Source: Canna indica
Lineage: Eukaryota > Streptophyta > Magnoliopsida > Zingiberales > Cannaceae
Length of the DNA: 64,000 bases
Assembly (NCBI GenBank): GCA_034359265.1
Contig: CP136896.1
Coordinates: 62,631,501 to 62,695,500, forward strand
Reading direction: 5' to 3'
Shown: one piece after another, positions 39,801 through 54,800 of the stretch
How positions within the stretch are numbered: position 1 is the stretch's first letter
How the letters are laid out: every line of letters starts with the position of its first letter
Translations under genes and position numbers: made by a program
The notes under the pieces: model-generated
The model's input: the letters and a program-made list of their open reading frames with translations, nothing else
Told to the model about the DNA's origin: nothing
Databases searched by the model: none

Positions 39801-42800
39801 GACATGAAGGACCTTGGGGCTGCAAGAAAAATCCTTGGGATGGAGATAAAACGAGACCGCAAAGCAAGAAAGTTGTACCTAACTCAGGAGAGTTATGTAA
39901 AACAGGTGGTTGAGCGCTTTGGCATGCAAGAAGCAAAATCAGTCAAGACACCTCTTACTGCGCACTTCAAATTATCAGAGTTACTGTGCCCTAAAGATGA
40001 AAAAGAAAGAGTTAGCATATCACAGGTACCCTATGCAAGTGCAGTTGGCAGTCTTATGTACGCCATGATCTGTACCTGCCCAGACATAGCACATGCAGTC
40101 AGTGTTGTCAGCCGGTACATGATAAATCTGGGAAAAGCACATTAGGAGGCAGTCAAATGGATCCTGCGCTACTTACAAGGTACTTTTAAAGCTAGTCTCG
40201 TTTTCGGTGGAACTAATGAATCAGTTGCAGGATACTCAGACTCGGACTATGCCGGTGACCTTGATAAGAGGAGATCAATCACCGCCTATATCTTCACTAT
40301 AGGTGGAACTGCAGTAAGTTGGGAAGCCGGTCTACAACCCACTACCGCCCTCTCTACCACTGAAGCGGAGTACATGACTATTACAGAAGCGATTAAAGAA
40401 GCAATATGGCTCGGGAACTTGATAAAAGAACTGACTTTTCAAAATGGGGATATAGTCGTGCATAGTGATAGTCGAAGTGCAATTCATCTGTCAAAAGATC
40501 AAATGTTTCATGAAAGGACAAAGCACATCGATGTCAGATTCTATTTTATTAGGGATATTATTTCAAAAGGAGAAATAAAGCTTCAGAAAATTGACACAGC
40601 TCACAATCCTGCAGATATACTGACTAAAGTACTACCAATGGCTAAATTTGAACACTGCCTGAACTTGGTAAGATTGATTCATGGTGCAGGTTAGCCCTAC
40701 AGGGCTCTTGGGAGAAGAGAAGAAGACTACATCGGGCTTAAAATTCATCAAAGGAGGAAATTGTGAGGGTTGAATCATTTTAAACCCGAATCCATTATGA
40801 AATTGGGCTTGATCAACACAAGCTAATTTTCTGGGTCAAAAGAAATATTTCAACCATCCGATTAAATCAGACGGAGCAGCAAAATCCTTGGAGATTTTTT
40901 CTCCACCAAATTAGGCATGAATTGGCTATCCCCCTGTATTATAAATAGAGGCTTAATATGTAGTTTCAGAAATCATCCCAATAATTCTCAGAGCCTCTCA
41001 TCTACTCCGTTTCTCAGGCAGGATTTCTTTCCAGCGGCTCTCTTCCCTTTCACACCGTCTTAGGCAGAAGCAAGAAGATCAAGAACGCCGCATCCATAGT
41101 TTTCAGGCAGAAGCAGGAATCCAGATTTTGGGGTGCAGAAAAATATCCGAGTATAGACAGTATTTTTCTTTTACAGTTTATTAATCAGTTGTATTCAGTT
41201 CTTGTATTGGTCTTGTTTTCTCCTCCTCCTAATAAAATCAAGTGCCCTCTTCTCCCCGTGGAGTAGGCCCGGTACCCCGCCGGGTTGAATCACGTAAATT
41301 TGGTGTTCTTTGTATTTTTTCTGGATTTACTCATTTTGATATTTTTTCTTTTGGCGTTTGGATTTTGAATCCTTGCAGGAAGACCCAATTTCTTCCTAAC
41401 AGCATCAAAAGCTATGGAAAAGATCTAAAAGAACTTAATGGTGTACCAAACCCTTTCAAGCCATCAGACTATCTCAGATGCTATCAACTCAAATGATGTA
41501 TATTTGTAGCTAGTCATCTGATCGGAAGAGCTTTCTTCTTATGGTGAGCTAACTTGTTGTTAATTAATGCTGACGTCGATGAGGTATTTTTAGTAGCTGA
41601 CGACAGATATAAATGGCCAAAGGTTTTTGGACAGTTAATTATATAGGGGTTTATATATAAGTTCTCCTGGATATAATTATGATATATTTCTATTTTATTA
41701 GCAGAAAAAACAATTTTAATTCAAATTTCACACAAGAAAACAGAAGGATGCGAAAATTAAGTCCCCTAAAATATCTGAGCTACATATAACTACAAATGAC
41801 ATATTAAAGCTCAATATATATAATTAACATCCTCAATATATGTACATTTCAACTTAATCAAAAGTATATGTAGAGATCAGCGTATAGTTCTATCTGCTTG
41901 AGTAGATGAGAACTCATGTCCTCCTACCTTTTTAATCATAATTTATTTTGCTTTAGCACGACGAAATCAAAAAATATATTTACATAATTAGTCGATAACT
42001 ATTTATCATAGAAATGCATTAAGAAAGTTTACACAATGCATATATTATGTCTTCTTAAGGAATATTTAGAATTAGTTCAATGAGAGAAGGCTTCGAATGA
42101 TATTGCTATTGGTATACTACAGCAAATGCTTCAGTAAATAAATTTAGTAGCCTTTGCCGCATCTAATTAATGTCAAAGTAACAAGTATATTGATTTTTCA
42201 TAGAAACTCGTAGTGGCAGACAATAACCAATCTAATTGCAGTTTAATTTCTCTACCCATTTAGAACATGATTACTTTGTCATGCATGCAGCTGCAGGTTG
42301 AAAACCCCAAGCTCCTTAATTAGGTTAACTCAAGAAGTACTTATTCCAACACCCAGGAAGTCAATGAAGGGAACCTCCTTCTTCTTCTTCAAGGATTCAT
42401 CTTTCTCTTCAAAGTACTCCGTATTGGGGTTCATCGACAAGCTCAAATTATGATCCCCAACCTTAATACAGCTCTTACCATCCTCGCATGCGCCACTTCC
42501 TAGACTTCTGCATGTCCATTGAAAGGGATGAAAGCTCTGGCCATGGAGCTTGGAACTCCTCCTAAAAAATCCACAGCTATACTTGGAACCCGAGATGTCG
42601 CCAATTCTCTCTGCACTACCTGGCCTTTTGGCCGGTGGCAGCGGCGAGTTCATTGCCGATGACCCCGAGAAGACCCACGAAATGGTTGAACTCGGTGGAG
42701 ACGACACAGCGAGATTAACCCTATCCCTAGCGGACGAAACTCCCAACTTGAACTGCTGAGGAGTTTGGAGTGACGAGGTGAAGAGAGTGTTGACGGAGGC

Positions 42801-45800
42801 ATCGACGCTGTAGCTGAGGAAATGGCGACCGTAAGAAGAAGAAGAAGTAGTAGTCCTCTTGCTGAGCAACCGCGAGCGCTCCCGCTGCCGGCGGGCCATG
42901 ATGACGTGCCAATGGTTCTTGACGGCGTTGTCGGTCCTCCCGGGGAAGAGGCGGGCGATGAGAGCCCACTTGTTGCCGTGAATCCGGTGCGCCGCGAGCA
43001 GCCGTTCTTCCTCTTCCTCGGTGAAGGGCCTCTTGTTGATTCTGGGATCGAGTTGGTTAAACCACCTCAATCTACAGCTCTTACCTGGTGCACATGCATA
43101 CATGTAATTTCTTAGCAATTTCTTGGAAAGCAAGTGAAAAAAAAGAAGATATTGACATGAGTAGTGCATGGAAAGCTTGATGTTTTTTTATTTTTTAAAA
43201 TCAATTTCTTCGATGGACTCTTACTGCAGGATAAATAACTAATTTGGGTATTCGTGCAGCTTTAATTATATCAGAAGCTATACTATATATATATTGAATG
43301 ATTATGCTAAGTAGAAGCTTAATTAATTAGTAAAGCTGGATTTTTTTCACAATATTTTTTTATAATTTATTCCATAATATATATTACCAAGTTTAAGATC
43401 AAATATTAACATGCAAATACCTAAATCTAGAGCTAGCTCTTGCCTTCAGCAAGAATGCATACGTACACATATAGCAATAGAATCAATTTCTTAGAAAGCA
43501 AGCTAAGCGAGAGAGAGAGATCCACATATATGCAGATGAAGTTGGAGTACTCATGCAGCTTTAATTAATTATGTCAGAAGCTATATATATACCTAATAGA
43601 AAATTATCTTGATTATAAGATACTTATTTAAGCTGGAGATTTCATAATATTATCAAACTTAAGAAGATTAATTCGACTATTAATGATCAAATAATTAGTC
43701 GTTGCAAGAGCAGTAAGGTTTGTTATATACTGAACTGTCTCCTGCTCACCTGATCTCCCTTGAAGCTTCTCAGCAATGGAGTTCCAGTTCTGTGGCCCAA
43801 ACTGCTCCACCAGCTGCCGCAGCTTCTCATCTTCTCCGGGCCTCCAGTGCCCTCGCGGGCACCTCTTTGTGTCATCTGATGCCGTTGCCACCTCCGGCGA
43901 TCCCATCGCTTGATCGATCGAGCCCTCTTCTACAAGTAGGTGATTGGCCGGAGACTGATAGAAGGAAGGAGGGGATCAGGAGTGCGTTGGGCGAAAGAGA
44001 AGGGGGGACAGAGAGAGGATAAATAGAGAAGGAAGATGGAATTAGGGTTTGGATGGGAAGTCCTTTTTGTTAGTTTTACACGACAAAAGTGGGTTAGCAT
44101 TTTTATACATCCTTTTCCATTTTGTAGCACCTCCACAACTTTAGTACTTGTGTGTTTAATTGGCAATTGGTCCATCTCACCTTAATTAATATTAATTCTC
44201 CACCAATTGCAACTAGATATCATTCTAACTTCTTTCATTTCTAGTTAATAATTATATGAATTAATCAACCCCTAACTTCCTTAATTAACAAAATTAATAT
44301 ATGACGACGCATAATTTGTTAAAGTTAATTAGTTGCTTCATTAATTTGCATAACTATCCATATTATTTTCTACATATATGATCTAATAAAGCACACACAT
44401 TTACAATTCCTCTTCTTTTTTTGAAGTGTACAAGTATATACTTGATCTACTTCTCTCTAATTAAAGTGGAAACTAAATTCTGTAACAATTAGACTACCCA
44501 CATGAATTAGTATATATTTTAGTGGAGTGGAAAAGTCAAGAAGAAGCATTTATAGGATAACCAATATTGTCCATGTCCAATATGTGTCTTCTGTTGCTAT
44601 TTCTTTTTTCTTCTAAGCAGTACAATACCTTTGTCCAACAAGGAAAGTGGTTTTGTTCACAGCTAGGCTTTCTGAAAATATACATATCAATGAAGTAAAA
44701 TTTGCTCACAGGAACAAGAGTTTGGTGCCATGGAGGCTATGAATAGTTTCCTCTTGTAACAGTTGAGTCTTTTCAAGTAAATACAACTATACAAGATATT
44801 TTCTTTTTTTCAAAAATGTAGTCTATGGATAGTAAGCTTTTATTGCTTCCACATGCCTAAACTCATATTTTCTCTTTTATTTTCTCTGAGTCAATCAATC
44901 AGTCCATCAAATTATCGGTTCGGATTTATACCATTCATAATTTACAATATTTTTTGATACAATTTGATGAACTTTTAATTTTAAGCATAACATTTAGATC
45001 AATAAGTAAAGAAAATCACTTGATCAGTTAGAAAAATGAGTAGAAGTTTTAATTTCTAGTAGTTTAACTTTATACAATAAATATTCACTAATTTATTCCT
45101 AGCTTATAACTTTTGTTTATTACTAAAATAAAAAGGCATCACTTAAGGGTCTAATTTATCACTGATAACATTAAAGGTTTTTAGAAAATAGTTTAACAAA
45201 TATATGATTATGTTTTTTTATGTAGGTGGTATTGTTTAAATCAATATAATAACAATTAATTAATAATTGGAAAACTTGGAGAGTGTTATATATAAAAATA
45301 TGGCGTGCAAGTATGGCATCACTAAGAAAATAGGTAGCCCATCTGCCTTTCTTCACACCTTCGTGTAGATGCCAAGTCCAACGTTTACTGATAGAGAATT
45401 TTCTGAGGGTTATACTTGTTCTTACTGATGGAGATTTCAAAACCAATTCATCACCCCTTCTCTTCATTTAGTTAATTAATTAATTAAGCTACTACATCAA
45501 AATTTACAAAATTAATTAATCTCAAATTAAATATATTTTGACCTTTCATCACATAATGATATATATAGTTGTTAGTTTTCTTAACAAGTCAAAGTAGTTT
45601 TCTTAATAAGACCCCTTCCGTCTTCCATCAACAACATCAGTTAGCTGATGGCTTTGACAATGTAGGTCATCATTGATGCAATATGATATAGCAGTAGCAA
45701 CGCCTGACACTAATTTAATCCCACTATTTTACCTAATCCAGTTTTCTGCATAATCTAGAATTTTATTTATAATTTAGAGTTAAATTTCAATTTGGCCAGA

Positions 45801-48800
45801 AAAATTTGTCGTTTGTTACAATTTTCATTTGACTCTTCCGCCTCCAAAATATTTTTTGCAATTAACTAAAATTTTCATATCTCAGCAATATGCAAAACAC
45901 TTTTATATATTATGAGAATAAATAACTATGAACATTGAAGGCAAAATATAGAAAATTTGACAGATGATAAGAAAATGATGATGTATAAAATGGATCGAGT
46001 ATGTTCATACCTAAAGTTAGGGTGTGCGATTCGGACGGGGGGATATGCAAAAGACATGCAAAGATACTCTGACGCTCAAGTAAGAAATGATTCCAAGTGA
46101 GGGAAATAAAAATTGGAATCTAGATGTACCTAGTGATCATCATGTTTGTATATAGTGAAAGATGAAGGATGTATGACAATAATACCTCTTGGTAATCTCA
46201 TAGGGATGTGCTTAGAATAGGTCGATGCTGATCCCGGAGATATCGGGTTCATGTATAATTAACGAATCTCTCGTAATTAATGAGGACGTAAGTGTCCTTA
46301 TATAGCCGGATGGAACCCCCGGGATGAGTAGTGTCTGATTTGACTTGAGTTTGATTCATGGGTGCAGACGCTTCTGCGCCTAATCCAGTCGGGGCCCAAA
46401 GTGTTGGTCCACTCCACAACCCCCAAGCTTGGTCGGAGTCCGATGACTTCGTGTCGAGCTCAAGTAGTGTGTCGGCTTCCGACCTCGATTTGGTATATGT
46501 ACGTCGGTTGGGTCTTCGGCTGATGTGCTGATCAGAAGACCTCGACGAGTATCTGTGTTATTGCTTTGCGACCCTTTAGTTTCCTAAATAAATGTGGCAG
46601 TTGTGTGGAGATAAAGGGGCACCTTTTTGTGTGCCGCCGCCTGCGCAGTTATAAATTCTGACATGATTTAATTATGTCTGGAGATTCGATTGTTAGTTTC
46701 CAAGGCACTCGAGTGCCGGTTGTTGACTGACTGACATGGCTCCGTTAGTGGGGAAGTGGCGAACGACTGTTAAGGTGACAGTTTTGCTCGGGCCTATAAA
46801 AGCCCCTTGTATCGCTGTCATCTTCATGCGTGTGTTTTTTCCATGGAGTGGGGGTTGTACCGAAGATCACTATTCCTTTGGGAGTTTGCCTTGGGCTGAT
46901 AGTGAGTAGATTAGAGATCGTCGTGAATTCACACTGCTGGGCTTAAAAGGAGGATATGTGGGGACACACAACAAGTGTTGGGTGCATATTTATGGGTACA
47001 TGCTGTAGTTGGATTGAGGTAGGTTCGCGTCGCTGGGCTTAAAAGGAGGGTACGTGGAGACACGCGACAGGTGCTGGGCGCAGGTTTGTGGGTACTTGTT
47101 GTAGTTGGACTGAGGTAGCTTCACGTCGTTGGGCTTATGCTGCCTTCTGCCCGAGGGTTTCGAACCTTCTTCTTTAACCTCATCGTCGACTCTCTTCTTT
47201 CCTCCACCATCAAAACTTCCTCAATGCTGCGGGAAGTTCAGCTATCAGATCTGGTGGGCGGGACCTCCGTCTTAAACTCCTCAACCTCCCGCTTTTAGGG
47301 AGGCATGCGGGTTCATATGGAGGAGGTCACACTGACACGTCTTCCTCCTCTTCCGGTGATGGTTCTCCACAATTGCACCATTTGAATATTTTTCCTTCAG
47401 TGGCTATTTTATACTGCATATACTTGTTTCTCTGCTTGTAAATCATCCCTTTGTGACTCTATAAATGTATATTTCCCTCCGATGAGGCTTTATGAATAAA
47501 AACACATTTTTTCTTTCATTTTGACTCTGTTGTTGGTCTTTTGCTAAGTTGTTTAACCTTTTCCCAACCAGTATGTCTAGCGATGCCGGCGTTGAGTTGT
47601 CAACTGAGTCTGTCGAAGTCGATCGTGTGTTCTTGCCAAAAACAGAGTTTAAGGCTAGGGTTACCTGTTTGGTAGTTATGGGTTTCCTTCGAAGATGTTC
47701 GAATTGGGAGAGAGACGCTAAGGCCGAGGTGTTGTGGCGCTGAGGCCGGGGATCAAACTCGGTGAAAATCGAACTCGTGAGGCGAGCACTTCGGGTCGTT
47801 GAGGGCATGGGGCCCGAGTCTTCGATTGCGCTAAGTCCAGGAAACCAATTGATGAAAATCGAGCTCAGGTCGTTGAGGACGTGGGAGCCCGAGTCTTCGA
47901 TGGCGCTGAGGCTGAGGACCAGACTGATGAAAATCGAGCTTGGGTCGTTAATGTGCTCATTTAGAGCGAGTCAAACTGAGCTGGAGGCCGCATTTAGGGT
48001 CGAGGACCGTGCTTGGGTTAAGCCTAGCTCGCCGAGAGCATACGAAAGGACCGCACCTGCGGTCATGCTCATGTAAAGCGAGTCGGGCTGAGCCGAAGGC
48101 CGCATTTAGGGTCGAGGACCGCGCTTGGGATCAAGCCGAGCTCACGATGAGCATATGCTAGGACTGCGCTTGGGGTCGTTGAGGGCATTTGAGCCCGAGG
48201 GTGACGCTGAGGCCAGGGAACTGAGTGATGAAAATCACGCTCGGGTCATTGAGGGTGCAGGGCCCAAGTCTTCGATGACACTAAGGCTAGGAGTTGTGGC
48301 GTTGAGGCCGAGGACCACGCTTGGGGTCAAGGAGGATAGATGTGCCGCGTAGGGTAGGAGTTGTCACCTTTGTTTGGCAATGCGCCTATCGTGGGATTGT
48401 GGGAGTTCCTCTATTTCATGCTAGGAGATAGGGGTGAGCAGGATTCCCCGATTCACCGAAATCGAATTTACCGAATCAATTTCGGTTCGGTTTTTGATTA
48501 ATTTTTTCTAGAATTTTGGTTTTCAGTTCGGTTCGATAAATTAACTGACAGTTCGATTAATTTACCAAATTAACCAAAGTCTATATTAAGTATAAAAAAT
48601 ATATAAAAATATATTATATAGTATTATTTGCCATACTAGTTAAGTTTAATTATTTTTGTGCAGAGTGTCAAGGTTCGATTCTTTGCAAGGTTATATTTGT
48701 TGTTTTTATTTTAAATTATAAATATAGTTATCTTAGTAAGAAATATTGTCAAATAATATTCTCCACTAAAGTAATTAAGGTGTTAGCAAAGTATTTGAGA

Positions 48801-51800
48801 TGTTTATAGTTCGAGTCTTGATTGTGTGTATTTAAATAAAAAAAATTCCGTGGTTTCGGTCGATTAACTGAATCGAACCTTCGGAAAACGGTTAATAAAA
48901 AGTGTAGTATTTCGGTTTGGTTAACCGACCTATCAAAAACCCTATGGGCAAAACCGCAATGGGGTAAAAGAGTACACCGGGAGGATGCATTCCACGTCTG
49001 TGGTAGTTCTTGAGAGTTCGATGATTCTGTACGTGCCTTTTTCGACGACTTTGGTCATTCTGTATGGGGCTTCCCAATTCAGGGCGAGCTTCCCTTCCCC
49101 GATTTGCTTTCTTTGGAGTTCAATCTTCTGAGAACTATATCTCCCTCTTTGGAGTTTCTCGGCTTAACATGTTTGTTGTATTTTTGAGCTACACAGCTTC
49201 TTCCATGATTTTGGCGAGCACTCATTCTTCCTCGATGAGGTCGAGCTCGGCTTAACGGGCTTCTGAATTATTTTGTTCCTCAAAGGTTGTCCTGCGGAGG
49301 CTCGACTCTGCGATCTCGATGGTGATCATGGCCTTTGCTCCATAGACGAGCATGTTGGGAGTTTCTGAGTGGATGATTGAGCGGTTGTGTTGTAGCTCCA
49401 TAACACATCGGGCAGCTCTTCAGCCTAGTGCCCCTTGACTTGGTCAAGTTTCTATTTGAGTCTTGCCAGGATAACCTTGTTGGCTGCTTCGGCCAGGTCA
49501 TTGGTTTGTGGGTGCTCTACTGCTTTACTGAAGAGAAGAACTATTGGATGTTGTGGTCCGAGAAGAATTCACTGAACCGTCGATCTGTAAATTGTGTGTC
49601 ATTGTCGCTGACGAGCTCGTGAGGTATGTCGTACCTGCAGACGATGTTCTTCCATACGAATTTCTAGACCTTCTCGATTGCAGTCTAGGTTAGGGGTTCA
49701 ACCTTTATCTATTTGGTGAAGTAGTCGATCAATACTATCAAATATTTGATTTGTCCTAGTGCTTGGGAGAATGGACCGAGGAGGTGGATGCCCCACTTGT
49801 GAAACGACCAATTAACTTCTAAGCTATGAGCAGCTCAGGATGCTTTTGTGGGACTTCAAAGAATCTTCAATTCTTGTTGCACCTTTTAACATACAGATCG
49901 CTATTGGTCTTCATAGTTGGCTAGAAATATCCAACCCGAAGGATCTTAGCTGCCAAAGATCTTCCTCCTATGTGATTGTCGCAGATGCCATCGTCCATCT
50001 ATGCCATCACTATGTCTATCTGTGGTCGATTGATGCATTTGAGCAGCGGCCGACAATATCCTCTTTTGTAGAGTTGGTCGTCGAGAAGGGTGTAGTAGCT
50101 TGCCGTCCTTTTGAACTTATTTGGATTAGAGGTGTGCTCTAGTATCTCCCCTTGTCGGAGAGAAATTATGTACGTGGTCCTCCAGTCGGTGCTTTGTTTG
50201 ACTGCTTGGACCTCGATCGAGGTGTCGACCAGTTGAATGATCGACTATCCGAGGACTTGTTGTATGATCGACCTATTATTTTGAGGTTTTTTGGTGCTGA
50301 AGAGTTTGGATAATAAGTCGGATCTAGTGTTTTCTTCCCAAGGTATGTGTTGGATCACACAATCATCGAAGTTAGTCATTAAAGAATGTACTAGGGAGAG
50401 ATATCTTTCTAGGGAGGGGTCCTCGCTTGGTAGTTGTCATTGACTTATCCTATGACAAGTTATGAGTCGCTTTTCACGATTCCGTTTTGGGCTTTCACGT
50501 CTCGGGTAAGCTTCAGCCCGACGATTAGGCTTTGTCTTTTATCTGGTTGTTGTTGGCTTTGAATTGGAACTGAATGGACTGCTCTAGGGCGATTCCTTGA
50601 CCATTCTCTAGAATGATGTCGGCTTCACTTCTTTTTTTGTTGGAGGCATTGTCCACGAACAACATCCAAGTTTTGACCTGGCTGGGGGTGCCTTCTTGGT
50701 CTATGAGTTCGACGACGAAGTCCGCCAACCCCTGGGTTGATAGGGCCTTTGCGCTGGTATTCAATGCTGAACTCTGAGAGCTCCACTGACCAAGATATCA
50801 TCCGTCTTGCGAGCTCGAGCTTAGCAAGGACCCGCCTGATCGGCATTTCTGTACGTACCTAGATGTGGTGACTTTGAAAGTATGACATTCATCTTCTGGC
50901 CGAGATGGCTAGGGCGAAGGCAAACTTATCTAGCCTTTGTTATATGGTTTCCGGTCCCTAGAGGACCTTGCTGACAAAGTAGATCGGTTTTTGATCATTC
51001 CCTTGTTCCCGGACCAACACCAATCGAGCTAAGAGTGTTTTCCGTGACCGTGAGGTAGAGGAAGAGTGTCTCTCCCTATAGTGGCTTATCTAGAACCAGT
51101 GGGCTGTCGAGGAAACTCCTTTATGTTGTGCAGGCTTTGCATCTCTCAGATGACCCGACACTTTTCAGGTTTGGCCCGACACTTCTCGTTAGCCATGAAC
51201 TTCGAAGGCACACTTCTTGAGGTTTAGTCTCATGTTGTAGTGCCAGAGTTGGTTGAAGATCTCAATGAGATTGCTACAATGGTCTCCGATGGCGGGCGTT
51301 TTGGCGACTATATCATCTACCTACACCTCCATGTTTGGGTCGATTTGTTGTTCGAAGACCTTGTTCATCAAACGCTGGTATGTAGCCCCAGCATTTTGAG
51401 TTCAAAGGGCATTACCTTGTAGCAGAAGTTGGCATGCTTGGTGATAAAGGATGTCTTCTCCCCATCTTCTATATTCATTCAAATCTAATTATAGCCTGAG
51501 TATGTGTCCATTAAGCTCAAGTACTTGTATCATGAGGAGCCGTCGACAAGCTTGTCTATGCTCGACAGTGGGTAGGAGCCTTTCGGGCAGGCTTTGTTGA
51601 GGTCGGTGAAATTGATGCACATCCGTCATTTCCCTGAGCGCATCTTAACCATCATGATGTTTGTAAGCTATGTGGTGAACCTGATTTCTCTGATGAAGTC
51701 TGCCATCAGTAGCTTTTAGGTCTCTTCGATGGATGCTTGTTGGCGCTCGGCTCCAAGCTTTCTTTTCTTATGTTCCACGGGCTTGACCCGGTGATCGATA

Positions 51801-54800
51801 GCGAGTCTGTGGTAGATGACTTGAGGCTCTATTCCCGGCATGTCGGCTGGTGTCCATGCAAAGAGGTCGACGTTGTCCTTGAGTAGAACGCCGAGTTGAG
51901 CTTAGAGCTCGGTGGGGAGATGAGCTCCTATGTAAGTTACGTGTTCTGGGGAGGCCCCGACTTGTACAGGCTCCAAGTCGTTGACGGGCTAGGTCCGCTC
52001 TTGGACATCTCCTCTGGGTTCCAATTCAGAAATTCTGGGTTGCTATTTTGTGTGAAGGACTAAGATTGTCGTCTTGCCGACTGGGATGAGGTATCCAGTA
52101 TTTCCTTCAGCTCGACCGACCTTAGCTTTAGACATTCATTGTAGCATATGCGAGCTTCTTTCTAGTCTGCATGGACCACTCCATCTTCTGAATTGAACAA
52201 GATATCAGCTGAGCTTCCCTAATCTACCAATACTTTCCTGATAAGGACATTGCTAGCAGTTATGGAGATAACAACAGGGTCATGTAAAACTTTATCAATC
52301 CCTTGGAAATCAGATTCATAGAAGGATTTACTGGGGTTCAGGCGTGCGGCCTTTGCAGGCGAGTTGCGTTGTCGAATGTCATGATGGCTCAGAGCGACTT
52401 CTTTCTAGCCGAGCTCGTCTCGCCTCCTCCGACGAATCCTCCCGCGAAGTAGTTGATGACTCTGTGGATTTCAGTGTTCAGTTGGCCGGCTCTGCAGTCG
52501 TTGCAATTACCTATTGCGTCGCGTGGCGACGACGTTCTACTTAGACTTTGACGCTGATGGTCATAATCCTATCGATTGCCTATCGTAATCCAGTCGTCAG
52601 TAATGTAAAAAGAAAATTAAATCAATTTTTTTTTTAAAAAATAGCTTTATAAATTTAAATTCGCAGATTGAACCACACACAAAACACGAAATATAAGTCA
52701 ATTTATATTTATATAAATCAAAATTAAGCAACATCGTCGTAATGCAAAGTATTTTTAGAGATAATTTTTAAGTCCATCAAATACACCTCATAGATCTGGT
52801 GGAGATTGGGTCGAGGAGGACGGATCGAACGACAGAGGTAACTCAACGCCAGAGCAAGCCGCACGCTGCGTCATCATAGTTTGAGTGTTCTTTATTGCTT
52901 GTCTTTGTTGCTCCATCATATGTCTTTACTGCTCCATGATCTCTCTCTGATGTGCTAACTCCACCTAGCTTCATGATTACCATTCGGGACTAGTCCTGCG
53001 CCCGAGATGTAGAGAGCCACTAACCATCAACTAGGGAGGGGGGAGGGGGGGGGGCAGTGGTATCTCCAAAGCCGTACACGCGACGATGGTATTAGCCACC
53101 AACGGCCTCAACCGACGCAGTAGCATCAAAGCCACCCTATGACGACCCTCTACGTTGGGTGACTGTCCTCGTGTACGTCTCCTACAAGACTTAGTTTATT
53201 ATTTCATAAATTTATATAAATTATAAAATAATACGTTTTAAGAAATAAACTATACGTACCACGAACCACGATCGTGGTGTCCCTTCGGTCGACTTAGTCC
53301 CTTGTCCTGTGTTGTCGGCAATGTATGCGGTCGAAGACCTCCATCTGTGAGGGACGATGGACAGTCTCATCGTCCTCGATCCGCGTCTACATTTAGAAAA
53401 CAAATACGTTAATTAATATACAACTTCAATATGTATAATTAAATTAAATTGTAATATAGACTTACCATGTGACGCTCGTGAACGACGAATGACACAGAAC
53501 CCCCGGTGTGGCGAGCCCTCCTCCTCGGACATACGATTTCTAGCCGCAATCCAGGAGACTTCCTACCACTCGTCCGACGACTAATGATGCACGAGTTGGT
53601 CCCACAAATCTGTTGGTATCCACTCGGGGCCATGTCCATGAGTCTGCGTGATGTGGGTGGTACCCAACTTTCTCATCGTTGTGAACTGGGCTTGGTTCAG
53701 TTGCCCTTTGTAGCGAGTGCGAGCAACTGCCTCCCAAGCGCTCAGTATAAAGGGCTCCTGATCTGCTTCCCACGTGTAAGTAGCCTATAAAATAAAATGA
53801 TAACTTTATTAGAAAGGTTTATTATAAGAATTAAGTTTAATTAGGTCATACATACCTCAAACTCTCACGTCATAACAACTTGGCATGGCTACGTGGCACA
53901 TGGGACCATGTAGGCCATGCACCGTGCATAAAACACCGGATAGAACTGGCAATAGTCAACGGTACCTCCTCCTGCTCAAACCTGCACAAAAATATTTAAA
54001 AAAAACACACACACACACACATATACATTGCAGTATATATAAACAATTATTAATAAATAATACACTACTTCTCGTCGTGTACTGTAATATAACTGCGTGG
54101 TTGGCCTTCGATCGGCAAAGGTGCGTAGCGGTTTGGCCCTCGTGACCTACGCCGTGACTTGGATGCTCCCTCGTCGTTGTGGCAATATCGGTGTTTGGAG
54201 GCATGGGGTGACATCGATGACGGAGTTGTCGGAGCCATCAGCGGCGAAGGTGCTAGCTTCTTACAGTTGGGCCAATATGCGAAAATTACGAAAAAGTTCC
54301 CCTCGAGGCATATATGTAGGAATAAATATATAAATAATATATGCAATAAAAAATAAATATACATGTCAATAATTGTTCACCATACAATATCGGTGGTGGC
54401 TCATCTCTTTTGATTCTTGCCTTGATAAATATGTTACGATTCATTCGATATTGATAGTTAGCTGGTAGGAATCGGCGATGATAATAATAATAATAAAAAA
54501 TTTGCCCATTCAAAAGACTAATTGCTTTAGAGTGTTCCGTAGAATACGTATAAGACAGTCTCCCATGTGTGCTCCAACCAGACAACATGTCGTAAACAGG
54601 GAAATCACTGATTGTCCATAAGACAACATCCCTTAAAGTGAAATTTTGCTTTTTGTGACAATCATAAGTGATAGTTCTCCCAGTCCACAATATTTTCAAT
54701 TCATCAATTAGGGGCCAAAGAAACACATCAAATTTTTTTCGTGGACCCTTAGGATCAGGAATAATCATTGAAAGAGAAATGTATTCATCTTTCATATACA